DNA from: Chloroflexota bacterium
Lineage (GTDB): Bacteria > Chloroflexota > UBA6077 > FW602-bin22 > JACPRP01
NCBI GenBank assembly: GCA_023480885.1
Contig: JAMCWX010000049.1
Coordinates: 1-64,000, forward strand
DNA: 64,000 bases
Direction: 5' to 3'
Made by a program: the position numbers and the translations under genes. The notes below the pieces were generated by a model. It made no database searches, was not told where the DNA came from, and saw nothing but the letters and a program-made list of their open reading frames with translations. Each line of letters starts with the position of its first letter. The first letter of the stretch is position 1. This document shows positions 32,792 through 42,353 of this stretch, piece after piece.

Positions 32792-34024
32792 CTAGCCGAG
32801 TACAGCCAGGCTATCTGTGGCTTTGTGCGGACTCGCGATAAACTTCACCAGCGGCTGAATCACCCGCTCCCAGGTGAGGAGAGGTCTGAGCGCATCGAAT
32901 CTGTCTCGATACCTCGCCTTCGATCCACCTGCGTCGAGAACCGCGAGGATCGCCTCGATGAGCGCACGGAGATCGCCGACGGGAACGCCCCTGCCGAGAC
33001 CGTGCGCCTCGATAGTCTCGCTCCAGATGTCGCCTTTGGACACAACTATCGGCAACCCGCACCACACGCAATCAAACAGGCGGGTTCTCAAGGCATAGCG
33101 CATTTCGATGGAATCCTTGTGCAGGCTGACGCCGACGTCCGCCTCCAGAAGATAGTTCTGCCGGTCTTCGTACGCTACCCACTGGTCGTTAAAGAAAACA
33201 GATCGGCCCAACAGCCCCAGATTTCGAGCGAGCTTCACCGCGTCGGCAAAAAGGCTGAGGCCTTTGACAGCGGTTATCTGAGGATTTGGATGCCCTCTGC
33301 CCATGAAAAACAGCTTGACGTCAGAATGCTCTGCGGACACGTCCTTCATCGCGCGGATCAGGAGAAGCGGATCGAGCCACGCCCAGATGCCACCACCCCA
33401 GACGATCACGCGATCGTCTGGCTCGATCCCCGGCAGCGCTCCCTTGAGAGCTTGCCTGGTATGCCTGGCTGGCGCTTCGGGCAGGCCGAACGATACGACG
33501 TCGATGAGATCGCGTAGAGACGCATCATTACTCCCGCGGTAGAGATCAACTTTGCCTACTGCGGCAAGCATACCCAGCCAGTAGTCACGCTGCCTTTCGC
33601 TGGCGCAAAGGAAGAAGTCGCCACATCTGAGTTGTTCGAGCAGCGCCGCGAGATCTCTGCAATGGATTGCGTGCCGGTGCGCCAGGGTGCGGAACCTGTG
33701 CGTCTCGAGGTTCTCGAGCAGAAACGGATCGTAGAGATCCACGACCAGCGGCTGTGACGCGTGCTTCAGAAACGAGAACTCGCGCAAGACGAACCCTTGA
33801 ATGACCACGACATCGGCCGATTTCAGATGCTCTCTGATCACCATCCCTCTTTGATCGTAGGTGACCAGCTCGACCCGTTCATCGGAAAGCGCAGTATCTC
33901 TCGGAGTGGCCAGTGTAACCTCAGCGAAGCGCGAGAGCGCCCGAGCCATCTCCCAGTACCTGATGCCAGGCCCCGCCATGCAGCCGTTGACGACGTCAGG
34001 AGAGATAATAAGGACCCTGCCCAA
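32792..34024 (-). CDS. GT4-like glycosyltransferase (tandem paralogue 1)
   Basis: 410 residues from a TTG preceded by AGGAG. A GT-B fold is indicated by the N-terminal MARALSRFAEVTLATPRD and C-terminal segments DRVIVWGGGIWAWLDP and FLLCASERQRDYW-type motif (GDFFLCASERQRDYW), plus VGVSLHKDSIEMRYALRTRLFDCVWCGLPIVV. It shares several of these blocks with the gene just upstream (GDFFxCASExQRDYWxGML, GVSLHKxSxE), so the two are duplicates. They are only 5 bp apart and clearly co-transcribed. Sugar and acceptor are unknown. Confidence 0.88.
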   Translation of the reverse strand: MGRVLIISPDVVNGCMAGPGIRYWEMARALSRFAEVTLATPRDTALSDERVELVTYDQRGMVIREHLKSADVVVIQGFVLREFSFLKHASQPLVVDLYDPFLLENLETHRFRTLAHRHAIHCRDLAALLEQLRCGDFFLCASERQRDYWLGMLAAVGKVDLYRGSNDASLRDLIDVVSFGLPEAPARHTRQALKGALPGIEPDDRVIVWGGGIWAWLDPLLLIRAMKDVSAEHSDVKLFFMGRGHPNPQITAVKGLSLFADAVKLARNLGLLGRSVFFNDQWVAYEDRQNYLLEADVGVSLHKDSIEMRYALRTRLFDCVWCGLPIVVSKGDIWSETIEAHGLGRGVPVGDLRALIEAILAVLDAGGSKARYRDRFDALRPLLTWERVIQPLVKFIASPHKATDSLAVLG

Positions 34025-34029
34025 AGGAT

Positions 34030-35373
34030 CTATCTCCTATGGTAAGCCAGCTTCCAGCGCAGGTAAGAGCACGTCTCTTCGGCCAGGCCTGATATCCCAG
34101 CCGTTCTCAGGTAGTGAAGCGCTAAATGAGGGAGGGCCCAGACCGGCGTCGGCGAGAGGTTAGCTATTGTGCCATCATCGCCTCGCAGACCCATCGCCAG
34201 GTCTGGCGCCTTCCTCGGGCGCTCAAGCCACTGCCTGAGCGGCAAAGTTACCACATCCCAAGACAGATCTCTTGCCGCTCTCTGAATGTTGCCACGGAAA
34301 CGCTGTCGCAAGTCTGTCACGCTCAGAAACTGCTGTAATCCTCGCACCACCTCGTCGACGCTCTCTTCGGGGACAACCTGGCCTAACGAGTAGCCGAGAA
34401 CGATCTCAGCATTGCGTCCCGACGCGAGCACTGGCAGACCGGCGCCAAGATACGCGGCAATCTCTGGACGCGCGGCAAGCCCAGCTTCGAAGCTGTTCTT
34501 ATGGAGGCTAACCCCAAAATCCGCCTCCCTGAGTAAGCGATTTCGCTCGCTCTTCGTCGCCCAATCGACGAAGAACACGCACCTGTTCGTCAACCCCAGC
34601 GAAGCGCTCGTGCGTTGTAGGACGTGTATCAAGCCACCCGAGTTCCTGTCCGCGAACTCAGGCGTCAGAAACACGACCTTGAGCTTTCCTGCGAAGTGAT
34701 CCAGTTGTGTCACCGCGTGGATGAGCGTCAAATGGTCTTGCCAGGGCATATCTTCGAGAGCCCACACGGCGACGACATCATCCTCCAGGATTCCAGGTAA
34801 GACCCCTTTGAGCGCTCGACCAGCGTCTTCGGGCTGAGCGCTATCTATGCCCCACGGGAAGACCGCAAGCAGATTGGACATCGTCCTGTCTTCGGCATAA
34901 ATGATCGGATTGACGCGGTTGAACGCTGTGAGCATTCCCATCCAGTAATCACGCTGGGCCTCGCTGGCGCAAACGAAGAAATCCCCAGTTGCCAATTGTT
35001 CGCGAATCGTGGCTTCACGTTCGTGCATGGTTGCAACAGCCTCGGCTGCATCTGCCTGCGCCGTCAGGTCGCCGGATATCAGCGGGTCGTAGAGATCTAT
35101 CGCAATGGGCACGTCGCAATCTCTCAGAAATGGGAACAGGCACAGCAGCCGGCCATCGATGAGCATCGCGTCCGCGTCACGCGCAAGCGCCATCACCGAA
35201 TCGACGGCAGGACCGTTGTCTGAAGGCCCTGGCTCTGCGCAGTCGACCATGGCAATTCGGTAATACTTGCTCGCGACCCTGTAGAGCTGAGAGAATCTGT
35301 GCCAGGTCCACGTCGTGCAATTGCCCTTCGTCTCGCCGGCGATCAGGATCCTCTTCCTACCGTCGATTAGCAC
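34030..35373 (-). CDS. GT4-like glycosyltransferase (tandem paralogue 2)
   Basis: 447 residues from GTG 35373 with TGAGGAG upstream. It has the same conserved blocks as its neighbour: DLYDP, GDFFVCASEAQRDYWMGML, ALKGVLPGILEDDVVAVW, DFGVSLHKNSFEAGLAARPEIAAYL. The N-terminal domain is more diverged (ILIAGETKGNCTTWTWHRF). The C-terminus is extended by about 60 residues. Divergence from the DUF4012 gene across a 179-bp intergenic stretch suggests promoters there, though I could not identify good boxes. Confidence 0.87.
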   Translation of the reverse strand: MLIDGRKRILIAGETKGNCTTWTWHRFSQLYRVASKYYRIAMVDCAEPGPSDNGPAVDSVMALARDADAMLIDGRLLCLFPFLRDCDVPIAIDLYDPLISGDLTAQADAAEAVATMHEREATIREQLATGDFFVCASEAQRDYWMGMLTAFNRVNPIIYAEDRTMSNLLAVFPWGIDSAQPEDAGRALKGVLPGILEDDVVAVWALEDMPWQDHLTLIHAVTQLDHFAGKLKVVFLTPEFADRNSGGLIHVLQRTSASLGLTNRCVFFVDWATKSERNRLLREADFGVSLHKNSFEAGLAARPEIAAYLGAGLPVLASGRNAEIVLGYSLGQVVPEESVDEVVRGLQQFLSVTDLRQRFRGNIQRAARDLSWDVVTLPLRQWLERPRKAPDLAMGLRGDDGTIANLSPTPVWALPHLALHYLRTAGISGLAEETCSYLRWKLAYHRR

Positions 35374-35552
35374 AGTCGGAACTCCTCAATCACGCTGGCA
35401 ACGCCGAGGAAAAGCGGTCGGCACCAGGAACAAGTCTGGGCGGCGAATCCCACATCCATCGCCGCCCACATTTGCCTTAGTACTAAGGTAACACAGACCC
35501 GGTTGCTTGTAAATAAGTTTCACTTGTGGCAGAATGGATTATGTACACCTGA

Positions 35553-37493
35553 ATGTTAACGATGCCTCTCGCACGATCACGAAGACTTCTGCTCGCCTTA
35601 TCGATGATAGCCCTCATGACTATCGCAGGCGGCCTGGGCTATCAAAGGTATCTCCTTGCCACAGAGGCATCGCGAAGCGCGCAAGCGCACCTCAACATAG
35701 CCGAGGCGCAGATCAGAGAACTGGCGAAGAACCCAGCAGGACTCGACGCTCGGCGCGCGGAAACAATCGTCGAGGAACTGGACGCTGCACGGGTGGAGCT
35801 TGGAGTTGCGCTCGCCGAGGTCGGAAGGCTACGCCCTCTGCTCCGTGTAATTTCCGACCTGCCTGCGATCGGCAACAACGCCAGAGCCGCGGACCACCTT
35901 CTCGAGATAGCCGACTACGGCTTGCGAGGATGGGATGAGTCGCGTGAGCCTATTCAAGTCCTCCTAGGAGCGATCACAGACCAGGGAGATGCGCGTGGCT
36001 CCGAAAGACTTCCCAAAGTGACACAGGCTGTGCGGTTGGGATTGGAGAAAGCGTCCGCCACAATCGGGTCGATTCGAGGAGCATATCAAGGCATCCCACG
36101 AGAAGGACTGTTTCCTCCATTGGCCAGTTCGGTGGATCTTCTTGGCAAGGGACTGGCCACTGCCAGCAAGGCCATTGAGACGGCGAACGAAAGCTCCGAA
36201 GCAGCATCGGCAGTCCTGGGCATCGACGGCGAGCGCGTCTATCTCGTGCTCGTGCAGGACACTGGCGAGATACGCCCGACGGGTGGCTTCATCGGCAACT
36301 ACGGGATCGTCAAGGTCTCGCAGGGCCGCATGGTAGAGCAGAAGTTCGCGGATGCTTATGACCTCGACTGGCCTTATTACTACTCCGGCCAGGCATCTCC
36401 GCCAGTGGCTATGTTCAAGCGTTACTTCCCCGAGTCGACCTTTTGGGCGCTGCGTGATTCGAACCTGTGGCCGGATTTTCCGACGTCCGCGACTCAGGCC
36501 GCACGCTTTGCGATCGCAGAAGGCGCCACAGACCGCGTGGACGGCGTCATCGCCTTCACGCCAGCCCTGGCAGGGCGCCTCTTGCGCGTCGTCGGTCCCG
36601 TGACCGTGCCTGGATTCGACGAGGTGATAACCGACCAGAACTTCGAGGAAAGGATCAGGTACTACCAGTACCACGCCATACCAGAGAGCGTCCAAAAACG
36701 CCTCGGCGCCGAGTTCGAGCGAGGCCGCAAGCTGTTCACCTCATTGTTGATAAGGACTTTGATCGAGAAACTGAACGCGTTGGACGCGAAGTCTACATTC
36801 GCCCTTATCCGTGCGCTGCAAGAAGCCGTGCGAGAAAAAGACCTGCTCGCGTATTTCGAAGATCCCCGACTCCAAGCGTTGGTCGAGCGCTACGGCTTGA
36901 GTGGCGATGCAAAGCCCGCGACAGGCGACTATCTGTGGATCGTGGATATGAACCTCAGCGCCAGCAAGGACAATCTTTACGTTCAGCAGACAGCCCAGTA
37001 CACCGTTACAATCGCACCTCAGGGAGGCGCCAACGCCGAACTGGAGATCACCTATGATTACCAGCGCACAGGAGATCTATACTTATTCACCATCAAACGG
37101 GGTTATTACGGGGACTATCTCAGAGTGTATGCGCCGCCGGGGAGCGTACTGCGGGGGAGCGATGGGGTTGACGAGGAGTTTCAGACAGTTGGGGAACACG
37201 GCAAGACTGTGTTTGAGACCTTCCTAAGGATCTATCCCAGCACGACGAGAACCGTGAAGTTGTGTTACTGGGTGCCGTTCAAGATATGGCCCGACGATCC
37301 AGAGCGCAAATACGAGCTACTCGTGCAAAAGCAACCAGCATCCAACATCAAGGCCCTGGGCGTGAAAGTCATCCTGCCCGAGGGATCGATTGTGACCAAT
37401 CGGCAAAACCTGACGGGCGAGAGCAACACCCTGGAGTACCGTGGCCCTCTCTCCAGCGACCTGAGCCTGACAGCAGACTTCAAGTTGCCGTGA
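35553..37493 (+). CDS. DUF4012-domain exported protein
   Basis: 646 residues. An N-terminal membrane helix (LLALSMIALMTIAGGLGY) is followed by a helical region (residues 40-170) and the DUF4012 hallmark: VYLVLVQDTGEIRPTGGFIGNYGIVKV near 230. The C-terminal portion looks beta-rich (AQYTVTIAPQGGANAELEITYDYQ). These proteins are common in Chloroflexota and Actinobacteria glycan loci; their function is not established. It is the only rightward gene in the second half of the window. A perfect palindrome after it may terminate transcription. Confidence 0.88.
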   Translation: MLTMPLARSRRLLLALSMIALMTIAGGLGYQRYLLATEASRSAQAHLNIAEAQIRELAKNPAGLDARRAETIVEELDAARVELGVALAEVGRLRPLLRVISDLPAIGNNARAADHLLEIADYGLRGWDESREPIQVLLGAITDQGDARGSERLPKVTQAVRLGLEKASATIGSIRGAYQGIPREGLFPPLASSVDLLGKGLATASKAIETANESSEAASAVLGIDGERVYLVLVQDTGEIRPTGGFIGNYGIVKVSQGRMVEQKFADAYDLDWPYYYSGQASPPVAMFKRYFPESTFWALRDSNLWPDFPTSATQAARFAIAEGATDRVDGVIAFTPALAGRLLRVVGPVTVPGFDEVITDQNFEERIRYYQYHAIPESVQKRLGAEFERGRKLFTSLLIRTLIEKLNALDAKSTFALIRALQEAVREKDLLAYFEDPRLQALVERYGLSGDAKPATGDYLWIVDMNLSASKDNLYVQQTAQYTVTIAPQGGANAELEITYDYQRTGDLYLFTIKRGYYGDYLRVYAPPGSVLRGSDGVDEEFQTVGEHGKTVFETFLRIYPSTTRTVKLCYWVPFKIWPDDPERKYELLVQKQPASNIKALGVKVILPEGSIVTNRQNLTGESNTLEYRGPLSSDLSLTADFKLP

Positions 37494-37532
37494 GACATCG
37501 GCGAATGTTCCGAGGTTGCTCGGCATCACGAT

Positions 37533-37568
37533 GGCCGTAGAGACGCAGCATGCTGCGTCTCTACGGCC
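37533..37568. repeat. Perfect 36-bp palindrome between convergent genes
   Basis: GGCCGTAGAGACGCAGCA is followed directly by its exact reverse complement, and a second hairpin (CCTGCCG-TG-CGGCAGG, 37567-37582) abuts it. It resembles small dispersed palindromic repeats and may act as a bidirectional terminator. There is no T-tract. Confidence 0.8.
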
Positions 37569-37606
37569 TGCCGTGCGGCAGGGGTGGCGCAGAACTTATT
37601 GAGACA

Positions 37607-39082
37607 TCACGGCACCCACCCCGAAATGCCGATTCCGACAACGAGGTAGGCCATAGCAACCAGGAAGAACGCTGTGATCCAGTACAAGTCCACCATCGTA
37701 GCCAGCACGAAGGCCGCCGCACTTCGCCACATAGTTCTAGTCCCGTCAATTGTGACCTCGCCCCCGTCATAACTCGCCTCAACGCGGCCAGCATTCCCAG
37801 CGCCCATGACGCGCTCCGCAGCGACGATAAGCCCCAGCATCAGCCACAGCAGAACCGTCGGCTTAGCCCCCAGCGTTATGGCGTCGGTCAGACCGAACAC
37901 TAGGTAAGACGCAATGCCTGCCAGCATACCCACAACTGCCGCCTGCACCGACACATCTCGATACGCTCGGCGATACGCCCGCCATCCCGCGTAAGCCGTG
38001 CAACCCCACAGTCCGAGGAAACCCAGAAATCCGCCGAGACCGAGGTCCACCGCCGTCTGCAGATAGATGTCATGCGCGTGCGGAATCCGCGCGTCAGGTC
38101 CGACGAGGAACGATGGATAAAGCGTATCGAGGACGACGGGAAACGTGTTCAGCCCGATGCCCGTGAACGGGAAATCCTCGATCATGTCCCTGGCACGGTC
38201 CCAGATTTCCAGCCTGCCCAGCAGCGAGTTTCCGCCCGATGCCGAGCTGATCGCTTCGACCTTGAGGAAGAGCTCCGACACAGCCTGCGTGTCCACGCTG
38301 ACGGCAACCGCTAGCGCTCCGACGGCGGCTAAAGCCAGGACCACGCCTGCAAGACGCCAGCGCCAGACAAAGAGACCGAGAACGGCGACTGACAGGCCGA
38401 CCAGAGCCGAGCGGGAAACCGAGAGAGCTAGTACGCCAAGTCCCGTGACAATTACAGCAACCAAGAGGACTCTGTGCAGCAGCCTTATTCTGGCGCGCAG
38501 CAGCAGCGCCAGGGGAAGAGGCAGCAAGAACGCCAGCGTTCCGCCGACCTCGTTCGGGTGGAAGCCAGCGGTTGGGCCAACCGAGCTTTGAATACCCTTT
38601 ATCAGCCTCGGGACCAGAGCATACGCGCGCTGGAACAAAGGGTATTTGCCGGCGTTCCACTCAGTGCCGACGAGGCCGAGCAAAGAGATGGCGGCGATGC
38701 AGGCGATCAAGATCGCGACGCCAAGCCAGACATGGCGCTGGGTGGAAACGTTGTCGACAACAGCATAGTAAACAAAAACGCCGAGGACAATGCCGTAGAA
38801 CTTCGGCATGCTCAGTGAGAGGTCGACAGAGGGATAGAGGCTGGCGATGGTCGTGAGGAAGATGACAATTATGGGGAGGTCAAGAGAGGTGCGGACAAGC
38901 CATTTACGGCCCGTGAAGCCGCGCAGTATCCAGCCTGAGAATAGCAGGCCCAGGCCAACCCAGGGCAGGAACGAGCGGGGGAAGAGAAGGAGAGGGGTAG
39001 CGACAACGGCTAGCAGTAGCTCCGAAAGAGAAGGATGCAGAGGGATGGGAAGATTCTTATTCAACTTGGCGACACGTAACAC
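37607..39082 (-). CDS. O-antigen ligase/polymerase family protein (Wzy_C)
   Basis: 491 residues, about 12 helices. The Wzy_C region shows ALSVSRSALVGLSVAVLGLF, then an extracytoplasmic loop with FTGIGLNTFPVVLDTLYP and HAHDIYLQTAVDLGLGGFLGFLGLWG, the pattern of WaaL/Wzy proteins. It would polymerise or ligate lipid-linked glycan outside the membrane. The GTG at 39082 has no strong ribosome site, so the start is uncertain. The window encodes a second such protein at 60.8-62.3 kb. Confidence 0.9.
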   Translation of the reverse strand: MLRVAKLNKNLPIPLHPSLSELLLAVVATPLLLFPRSFLPWVGLGLLFSGWILRGFTGRKWLVRTSLDLPIIVIFLTTIASLYPSVDLSLSMPKFYGIVLGVFVYYAVVDNVSTQRHVWLGVAILIACIAAISLLGLVGTEWNAGKYPLFQRAYALVPRLIKGIQSSVGPTAGFHPNEVGGTLAFLLPLPLALLLRARIRLLHRVLLVAVIVTGLGVLALSVSRSALVGLSVAVLGLFVWRWRLAGVVLALAAVGALAVAVSVDTQAVSELFLKVEAISSASGGNSLLGRLEIWDRARDMIEDFPFTGIGLNTFPVVLDTLYPSFLVGPDARIPHAHDIYLQTAVDLGLGGFLGFLGLWGCTAYAGWRAYRRAYRDVSVQAAVVGMLAGIASYLVFGLTDAITLGAKPTVLLWLMLGLIVAAERVMGAGNAGRVEASYDGGEVTIDGTRTMWRSAAAFVLATMVDLYWITAFFLVAMAYLVVGIGISGWVP

Positions 39083-39176
39083 TCACTGCCCAAAATAACG
39101 AATGAAACATTCCTCTAGTATTGCGTCCAATGGTCCGTTGCCAGCATCGCTAATGGACAATCGATTGGCATATCGT

Positions 39177-39890
39177 TCAGAGTCGAACCTTCTCCAATTC
39201 GGAGAAAAGCACTTCCTCAGCCTTGGCCGCATCGCGCAGGAACATGCGCACTGTCTCTTTGCTGTAGGGATGAACCAACATTCCCTCAAGCAGATTCGGA
39301 GTTACGGTCACAATGTGAGCTCCGGCGTCAAGCCACTCAATTACGTTGAGCACTTCACGGGTGGAGCCGACGATGATTTGTGCGTTCAAGCCGAACTGAT
39401 CAAGCACCTTCCGCAGTTTTGTAATCTCTGTGATTACATTGTAGCCCATGTTATTTACTCGGCCGCCGAATATGGAAACGTAGCTTGCTCCGCTGAGCGC
39501 GGCAAGAAAGCACTGTTGAGCGCTCATCATAGCGGTAACGTTGACGCGAACATCGTATTCCGTTTCAAGTTCGTGCACAACTGCCAGGTTTTCCAATTCA
39601 CCGTCAGGTCCGTGGATAGTTACCTTTACCACAATGTTATTCGCCCAATCTGCGAACATTCGGGCTTGATCGATCATCTGCTCCCGATCATTGGTAGTGA
39701 GTTCGACTGATAGCGGCAGTGGCGCTATCAAACCTGCGATCTCTTTCGATCTGGCCTCAATTGCCCGCATGCCCCCCCTAACACCATCCTTGAGAAGAAT
39801 AGTGGGATTGGTTGTTACGCCTCTGATTATGCCCATTCGATAGAATCGCTCGATTTCCTCAAGGTTGCCCGTATCGACGAAGACTGGCAT
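39177..39890 (-). CDS. Short transaldolase / fructose-6-phosphate aldolase family protein
   Basis: 237 residues, the TalC-type length. VTTNPTILLKDG, the Schiff-base Lys89 in NNIVVKVTI, and SIFGGRVNNMG are conserved. GGAGGGAGCT precedes the ATG. Beside the heptose genes it could make sedoheptulose 7-phosphate, the substrate of GmhA, from fructose 6-phosphate and erythrose 4-phosphate; fructose-6-phosphate aldolase activity is the alternative. It ends the core leftward array, 175 bp after gmhB, and may have its own promoter. Confidence 0.88.
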   Translation of the reverse strand: MPVFVDTGNLEEIERFYRMGIIRGVTTNPTILLKDGVRGGMRAIEARSKEIAGLIAPLPLSVELTTNDREQMIDQARMFADWANNIVVKVTIHGPDGELENLAVVHELETEYDVRVNVTAMMSAQQCFLAALSGASYVSIFGGRVNNMGYNVITEITKLRKVLDQFGLNAQIIVGSTREVLNVIEWLDAGAHIVTVTPNLLEGMLVHPYSKETVRMFLRDAAKAEEVLFSELEKVRL

Positions 39891-40065
39891 AGGTAGCTCC
39901 CTCCTTGTAGCTCAACTTAGTTGTCTTGCTTCGCGGTGCATCTGAAACGGCACCTTTGAGCGAAAATAGTGATAGAATGGTGTGTACGATGGCCTGCCAG
40001 GAAAGCGTGCACGAAGCAAATTGATCAGAGTCTAATCATGTGACAAGTCGCGAGGTCACGCATCT

Positions 40066-40668
40066 CTAGAGGCTCGAACCGATAAGCTCGGCGCACTGAA
40101 CAATATCATCAGCCAATACATCAGGACGGATTCCAAACTCATCCATCATCTGACACATCTCGCATTTACGATTGCCCAAAAGTATGGTCGTGCATCCTGC
40201 CGTCTTGCCGGCAAGAATATCAGTCAGTCCATCGCCAACCATGAAAGACGCGCCCAAATCAATCCCCATATCAGCTGCAGCTCTCAATATCAGGCCAGGC
40301 CTTGGCTTGCGGCAATCGCACGTGACTCGGTATTCCTCCAGGAGAGCTTCGGGGTGATGCAAGCAGTAGTAAACCCCATCAAGTCGAGCACCATTTTCCG
40401 CGAGCAGGCGATGCATCTTGTCAGTGACACTTTCCAGGATTGCTGGGGTGTATTTTCCTTTGGCGATGCCTGGCTGATTGGAGACGACCACGCAAACAAA
40501 GCCCATTTCGTTTATCAACCTAATCGCCTTCGGTGCACCGGGCACGAGGTCGAACTGGTCCGTATTCTGGGGGGAGTCAAGCAGTCCGAAGTCGGGATTG
40601 TAGAGCATTCGGTTGATCACCCCGTCGCGATCGAGAAAAACAGCCCTCCGCAAAGATGAGGCACCCAT
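40066..40668 (-). CDS. gmhB: Heptose bisphosphate phosphatase-like HAD protein (GmhB)
   Basis: 200 residues from ATG 40668, which overlaps the SIS gene stop as TAATG. HAD motif I is FLDRDGVINR (D13, D15); motif II lies in VVVSNQPGIAKG; the GmhB-type zinc loop is CLHHPEALLEEYRVTCDCRKP, with C and H ligands; motif IV is FMVGDGLTDILAG. It removes a phosphate from manno-heptose 1,7-bisphosphate or a histidinol-phosphate-like substrate. Its coupling to gmhA supports the heptose assignment. Confidence 0.88.
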   Translation of the reverse strand: MGASSLRRAVFLDRDGVINRMLYNPDFGLLDSPQNTDQFDLVPGAPKAIRLINEMGFVCVVVSNQPGIAKGKYTPAILESVTDKMHRLLAENGARLDGVYYCLHHPEALLEEYRVTCDCRKPRPGLILRAAADMGIDLGASFMVGDGLTDILAGKTAGCTTILLGNRKCEMCQMMDEFGIRPDVLADDIVQCAELIGSSL

Positions 40669-41264
40669 TATCGCATCGACTCCCACTTCGTGTCGGATAT
40701 CTGTATCGAGGGATGGGAAACCAGCAGGTGCCAGATCAGAGATTGGAAAGACTCAGTATGCGGCGTTATGGTCGCGCTGCTAACAGTAGGGATGACCACG
40801 CATTCGTTCGCTACTTGCGCCGTGTATCCACCGTCACGACCTACAATCCCGCACACGACAGAGTCAACCTCTCTTGCGTATTCCAGCGCCCGCACCAAGT
40901 TGGCGCTGACGTTATGATGCAAGTCGCCACCTCCCACGGAAAAAACGAACACCATATCTTTGGCGCTCAAACGACTCCCCTTCAGCCAGCTGATAAAGAC
41001 AGACTCCCAGCCATCATCATTCGTGCGCGCGGTGAGCTCAGATACATTGTCGGTCGGAGTATAAGCCTCCATGCCAGCTATTTTTCGGAAATCGTTCACC
41101 GCGTGCGAAGCGTGGCCAGCGCCACCACCAACCCCCAAGAAAAACAAACGGCCACCGCGCTCACGCAAAGCCACCAGAAGTCCCACCATTCGGTCAATGG
41201 CAGAAACGTCCAACGCGTTCAGTATTTGAGATGCTTGATCCAGATAAGTCCTCGTATAGGACAT
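40668..41264 (-). CDS. gmhA: SIS-domain sedoheptulose-7-phosphate isomerase-like protein (GmhA)
   Basis: 198 residues with CAGGAGAAAAGC before the ATG. It is a single SIS domain: FFLGVGGGAGHASHAVNDF, FVFSVGGGDLHHNVSANL and VVCGIVGRDGGYTAQVAN correspond to the phosphosugar-binding loops of GmhA. The product would be D-glycero-D-manno-heptose 7-phosphate, for the kinase encoded upstream. Several usual GmhA Ser/Gly positions are changed (VGGG where many have NGGS), so substrate is inferred mainly from context. Confidence 0.75.
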   Translation of the reverse strand: MSYTRTYLDQASQILNALDVSAIDRMVGLLVALRERGGRLFFLGVGGGAGHASHAVNDFRKIAGMEAYTPTDNVSELTARTNDDGWESVFISWLKGSRLSAKDMVFVFSVGGGDLHHNVSANLVRALEYAREVDSVVCGIVGRDGGYTAQVANECVVIPTVSSATITPHTESFQSLIWHLLVSHPSIQISDTKWESMR

Positions 41265-41363
41265 TGCTTTTCTCCTGACAACCTAGCCACGCTTGCCGAC
41301 ATAATTAGAAAGCAACAGGCTGGCTTTTTGTCCGTGCCTTCTGTGCCCTCCAACCTGTCACCC

Positions 41364-42353
41364 TTAGAAATTTACGAGAACCTTAGCTCCCTCAAAGTCG
41401 AAGTCGTAAGGCATCTCCCGTAAGCCCTCAGAGCCCAGAGCTTCTCTCAGCCGGAGCTTGTGGCTGTTTGGACAGTAGAACATGAAGAAGCCACCCCCGC
41501 CGGCGCCCATAATCTTGCCCCCAAGTGCACCGTTTTCCCTGGCTATCCCATACCACCTGTCAATATCGCGATCACTAATCTTTTCAGAACGACGCTTCTT
41601 GTTTTCCCAGTGTTCGGCAAGCAGAAGCCCGAAACGCTCAAGATCACCCTGTTCCAGCGCCTCTTTAATCCTGTACCCCAGATCTTTGGTACGATGCAAG
41701 CTGTCGACGACGGTGTCACGCCCACCCAACGTATCCTGATTCTGCTCTTCCAAGATTTCGCGGCTAGAGCGGGCAACACCTGTATAGAAAAGCAGAACGT
41801 TGCTTCGAAACTCCTCCAAAGTCGTGATCGACACGTCAAGTGGACTGACCTGCACTTGGCCATCAGTATCGATGTCCAAACAGGTTATGCCTCCGAAAGC
41901 AGCCAGGTAATGGTCGTGCTTCCCGACAGGATGACCGGCCAGGTTCATTTCAATGTGGCAGGCGTGTTCGGCCAGCACCTGATGTCGTACTTTCTCGCGT
42001 TTAAGTTCGAACAGGGCGGTCAACACTGCGACGAGATAGGTGCCTGAGGAGCCCAGGCCGGTCCCCGCAGGAACGTCAGCCATCGAGACTATCTCCAGGC
42101 TTCCATTGAAGTTGAGCCACTGGAGCGCAGGGCGGATGAGATCATGCTGGACCTCGTCGGGTGAAGTAACCTGTTCGTATCTGGAGTACTTGACCCGTAT
42201 GAGATCGTCGGCCGCAGGTCTGTTAACATACACGTACAGGTACTTATTGATAGCAGCGCTCAGAATAAATCCGCCATACAAGGAGTAGTAAGATGGCAGA
42301 TCGGTACCGCCGCCGCCAAGCGAAATGCGAAACGGAGCACGTGCCAGAATCAT
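41364..42353 (-). CDS. hddA: GHMP-family sugar kinase (heptose-7-phosphate kinase-like, HddA)
   Basis: 329 residues from ATG 42353 with AAGGAGGCA immediately upstream; the track start runs into the previous gene. The N-terminus RAPFRISLGGGGTDLPSYY and the ATP loop PAGTGLGSSGTYLV define the HddA/fucokinase-like GHMP branch, and KIMGAGGGGFFMFYC is the C-terminal glycine motif. HddA phosphorylates manno-heptose 7-phosphate at C1 in the GDP-heptose route. The hddC-like gene overlaps its start by 4 bp. Confidence 0.87.
   Translation of the reverse strand: MILARAPFRISLGGGGTDLPSYYSLYGGFILSAAINKYLYVYVNRPAADDLIRVKYSRYEQVTSPDEVQHDLIRPALQWLNFNGSLEIVSMADVPAGTGLGSSGTYLVAVLTALFELKREKVRHQVLAEHACHIEMNLAGHPVGKHDHYLAAFGGITCLDIDTDGQVQVSPLDVSITTLEEFRSNVLLFYTGVARSSREILEEQNQDTLGGRDTVVDSLHRTKDLGYRIKEALEQGDLERFGLLLAEHWENKKRRSEKISDRDIDRWYGIARENGALGGKIMGAGGGGFFMFYCPNSHKLRLREALGSEGLREMPYDFDFEGAKVLVNF

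Noticed and set aside
32465-33517. 350-aa plus-strand ORF opposite DUF2142/GT4 genes
   Set aside because: Antisense to two recognisable proteins; composition is the mirror of their codons.
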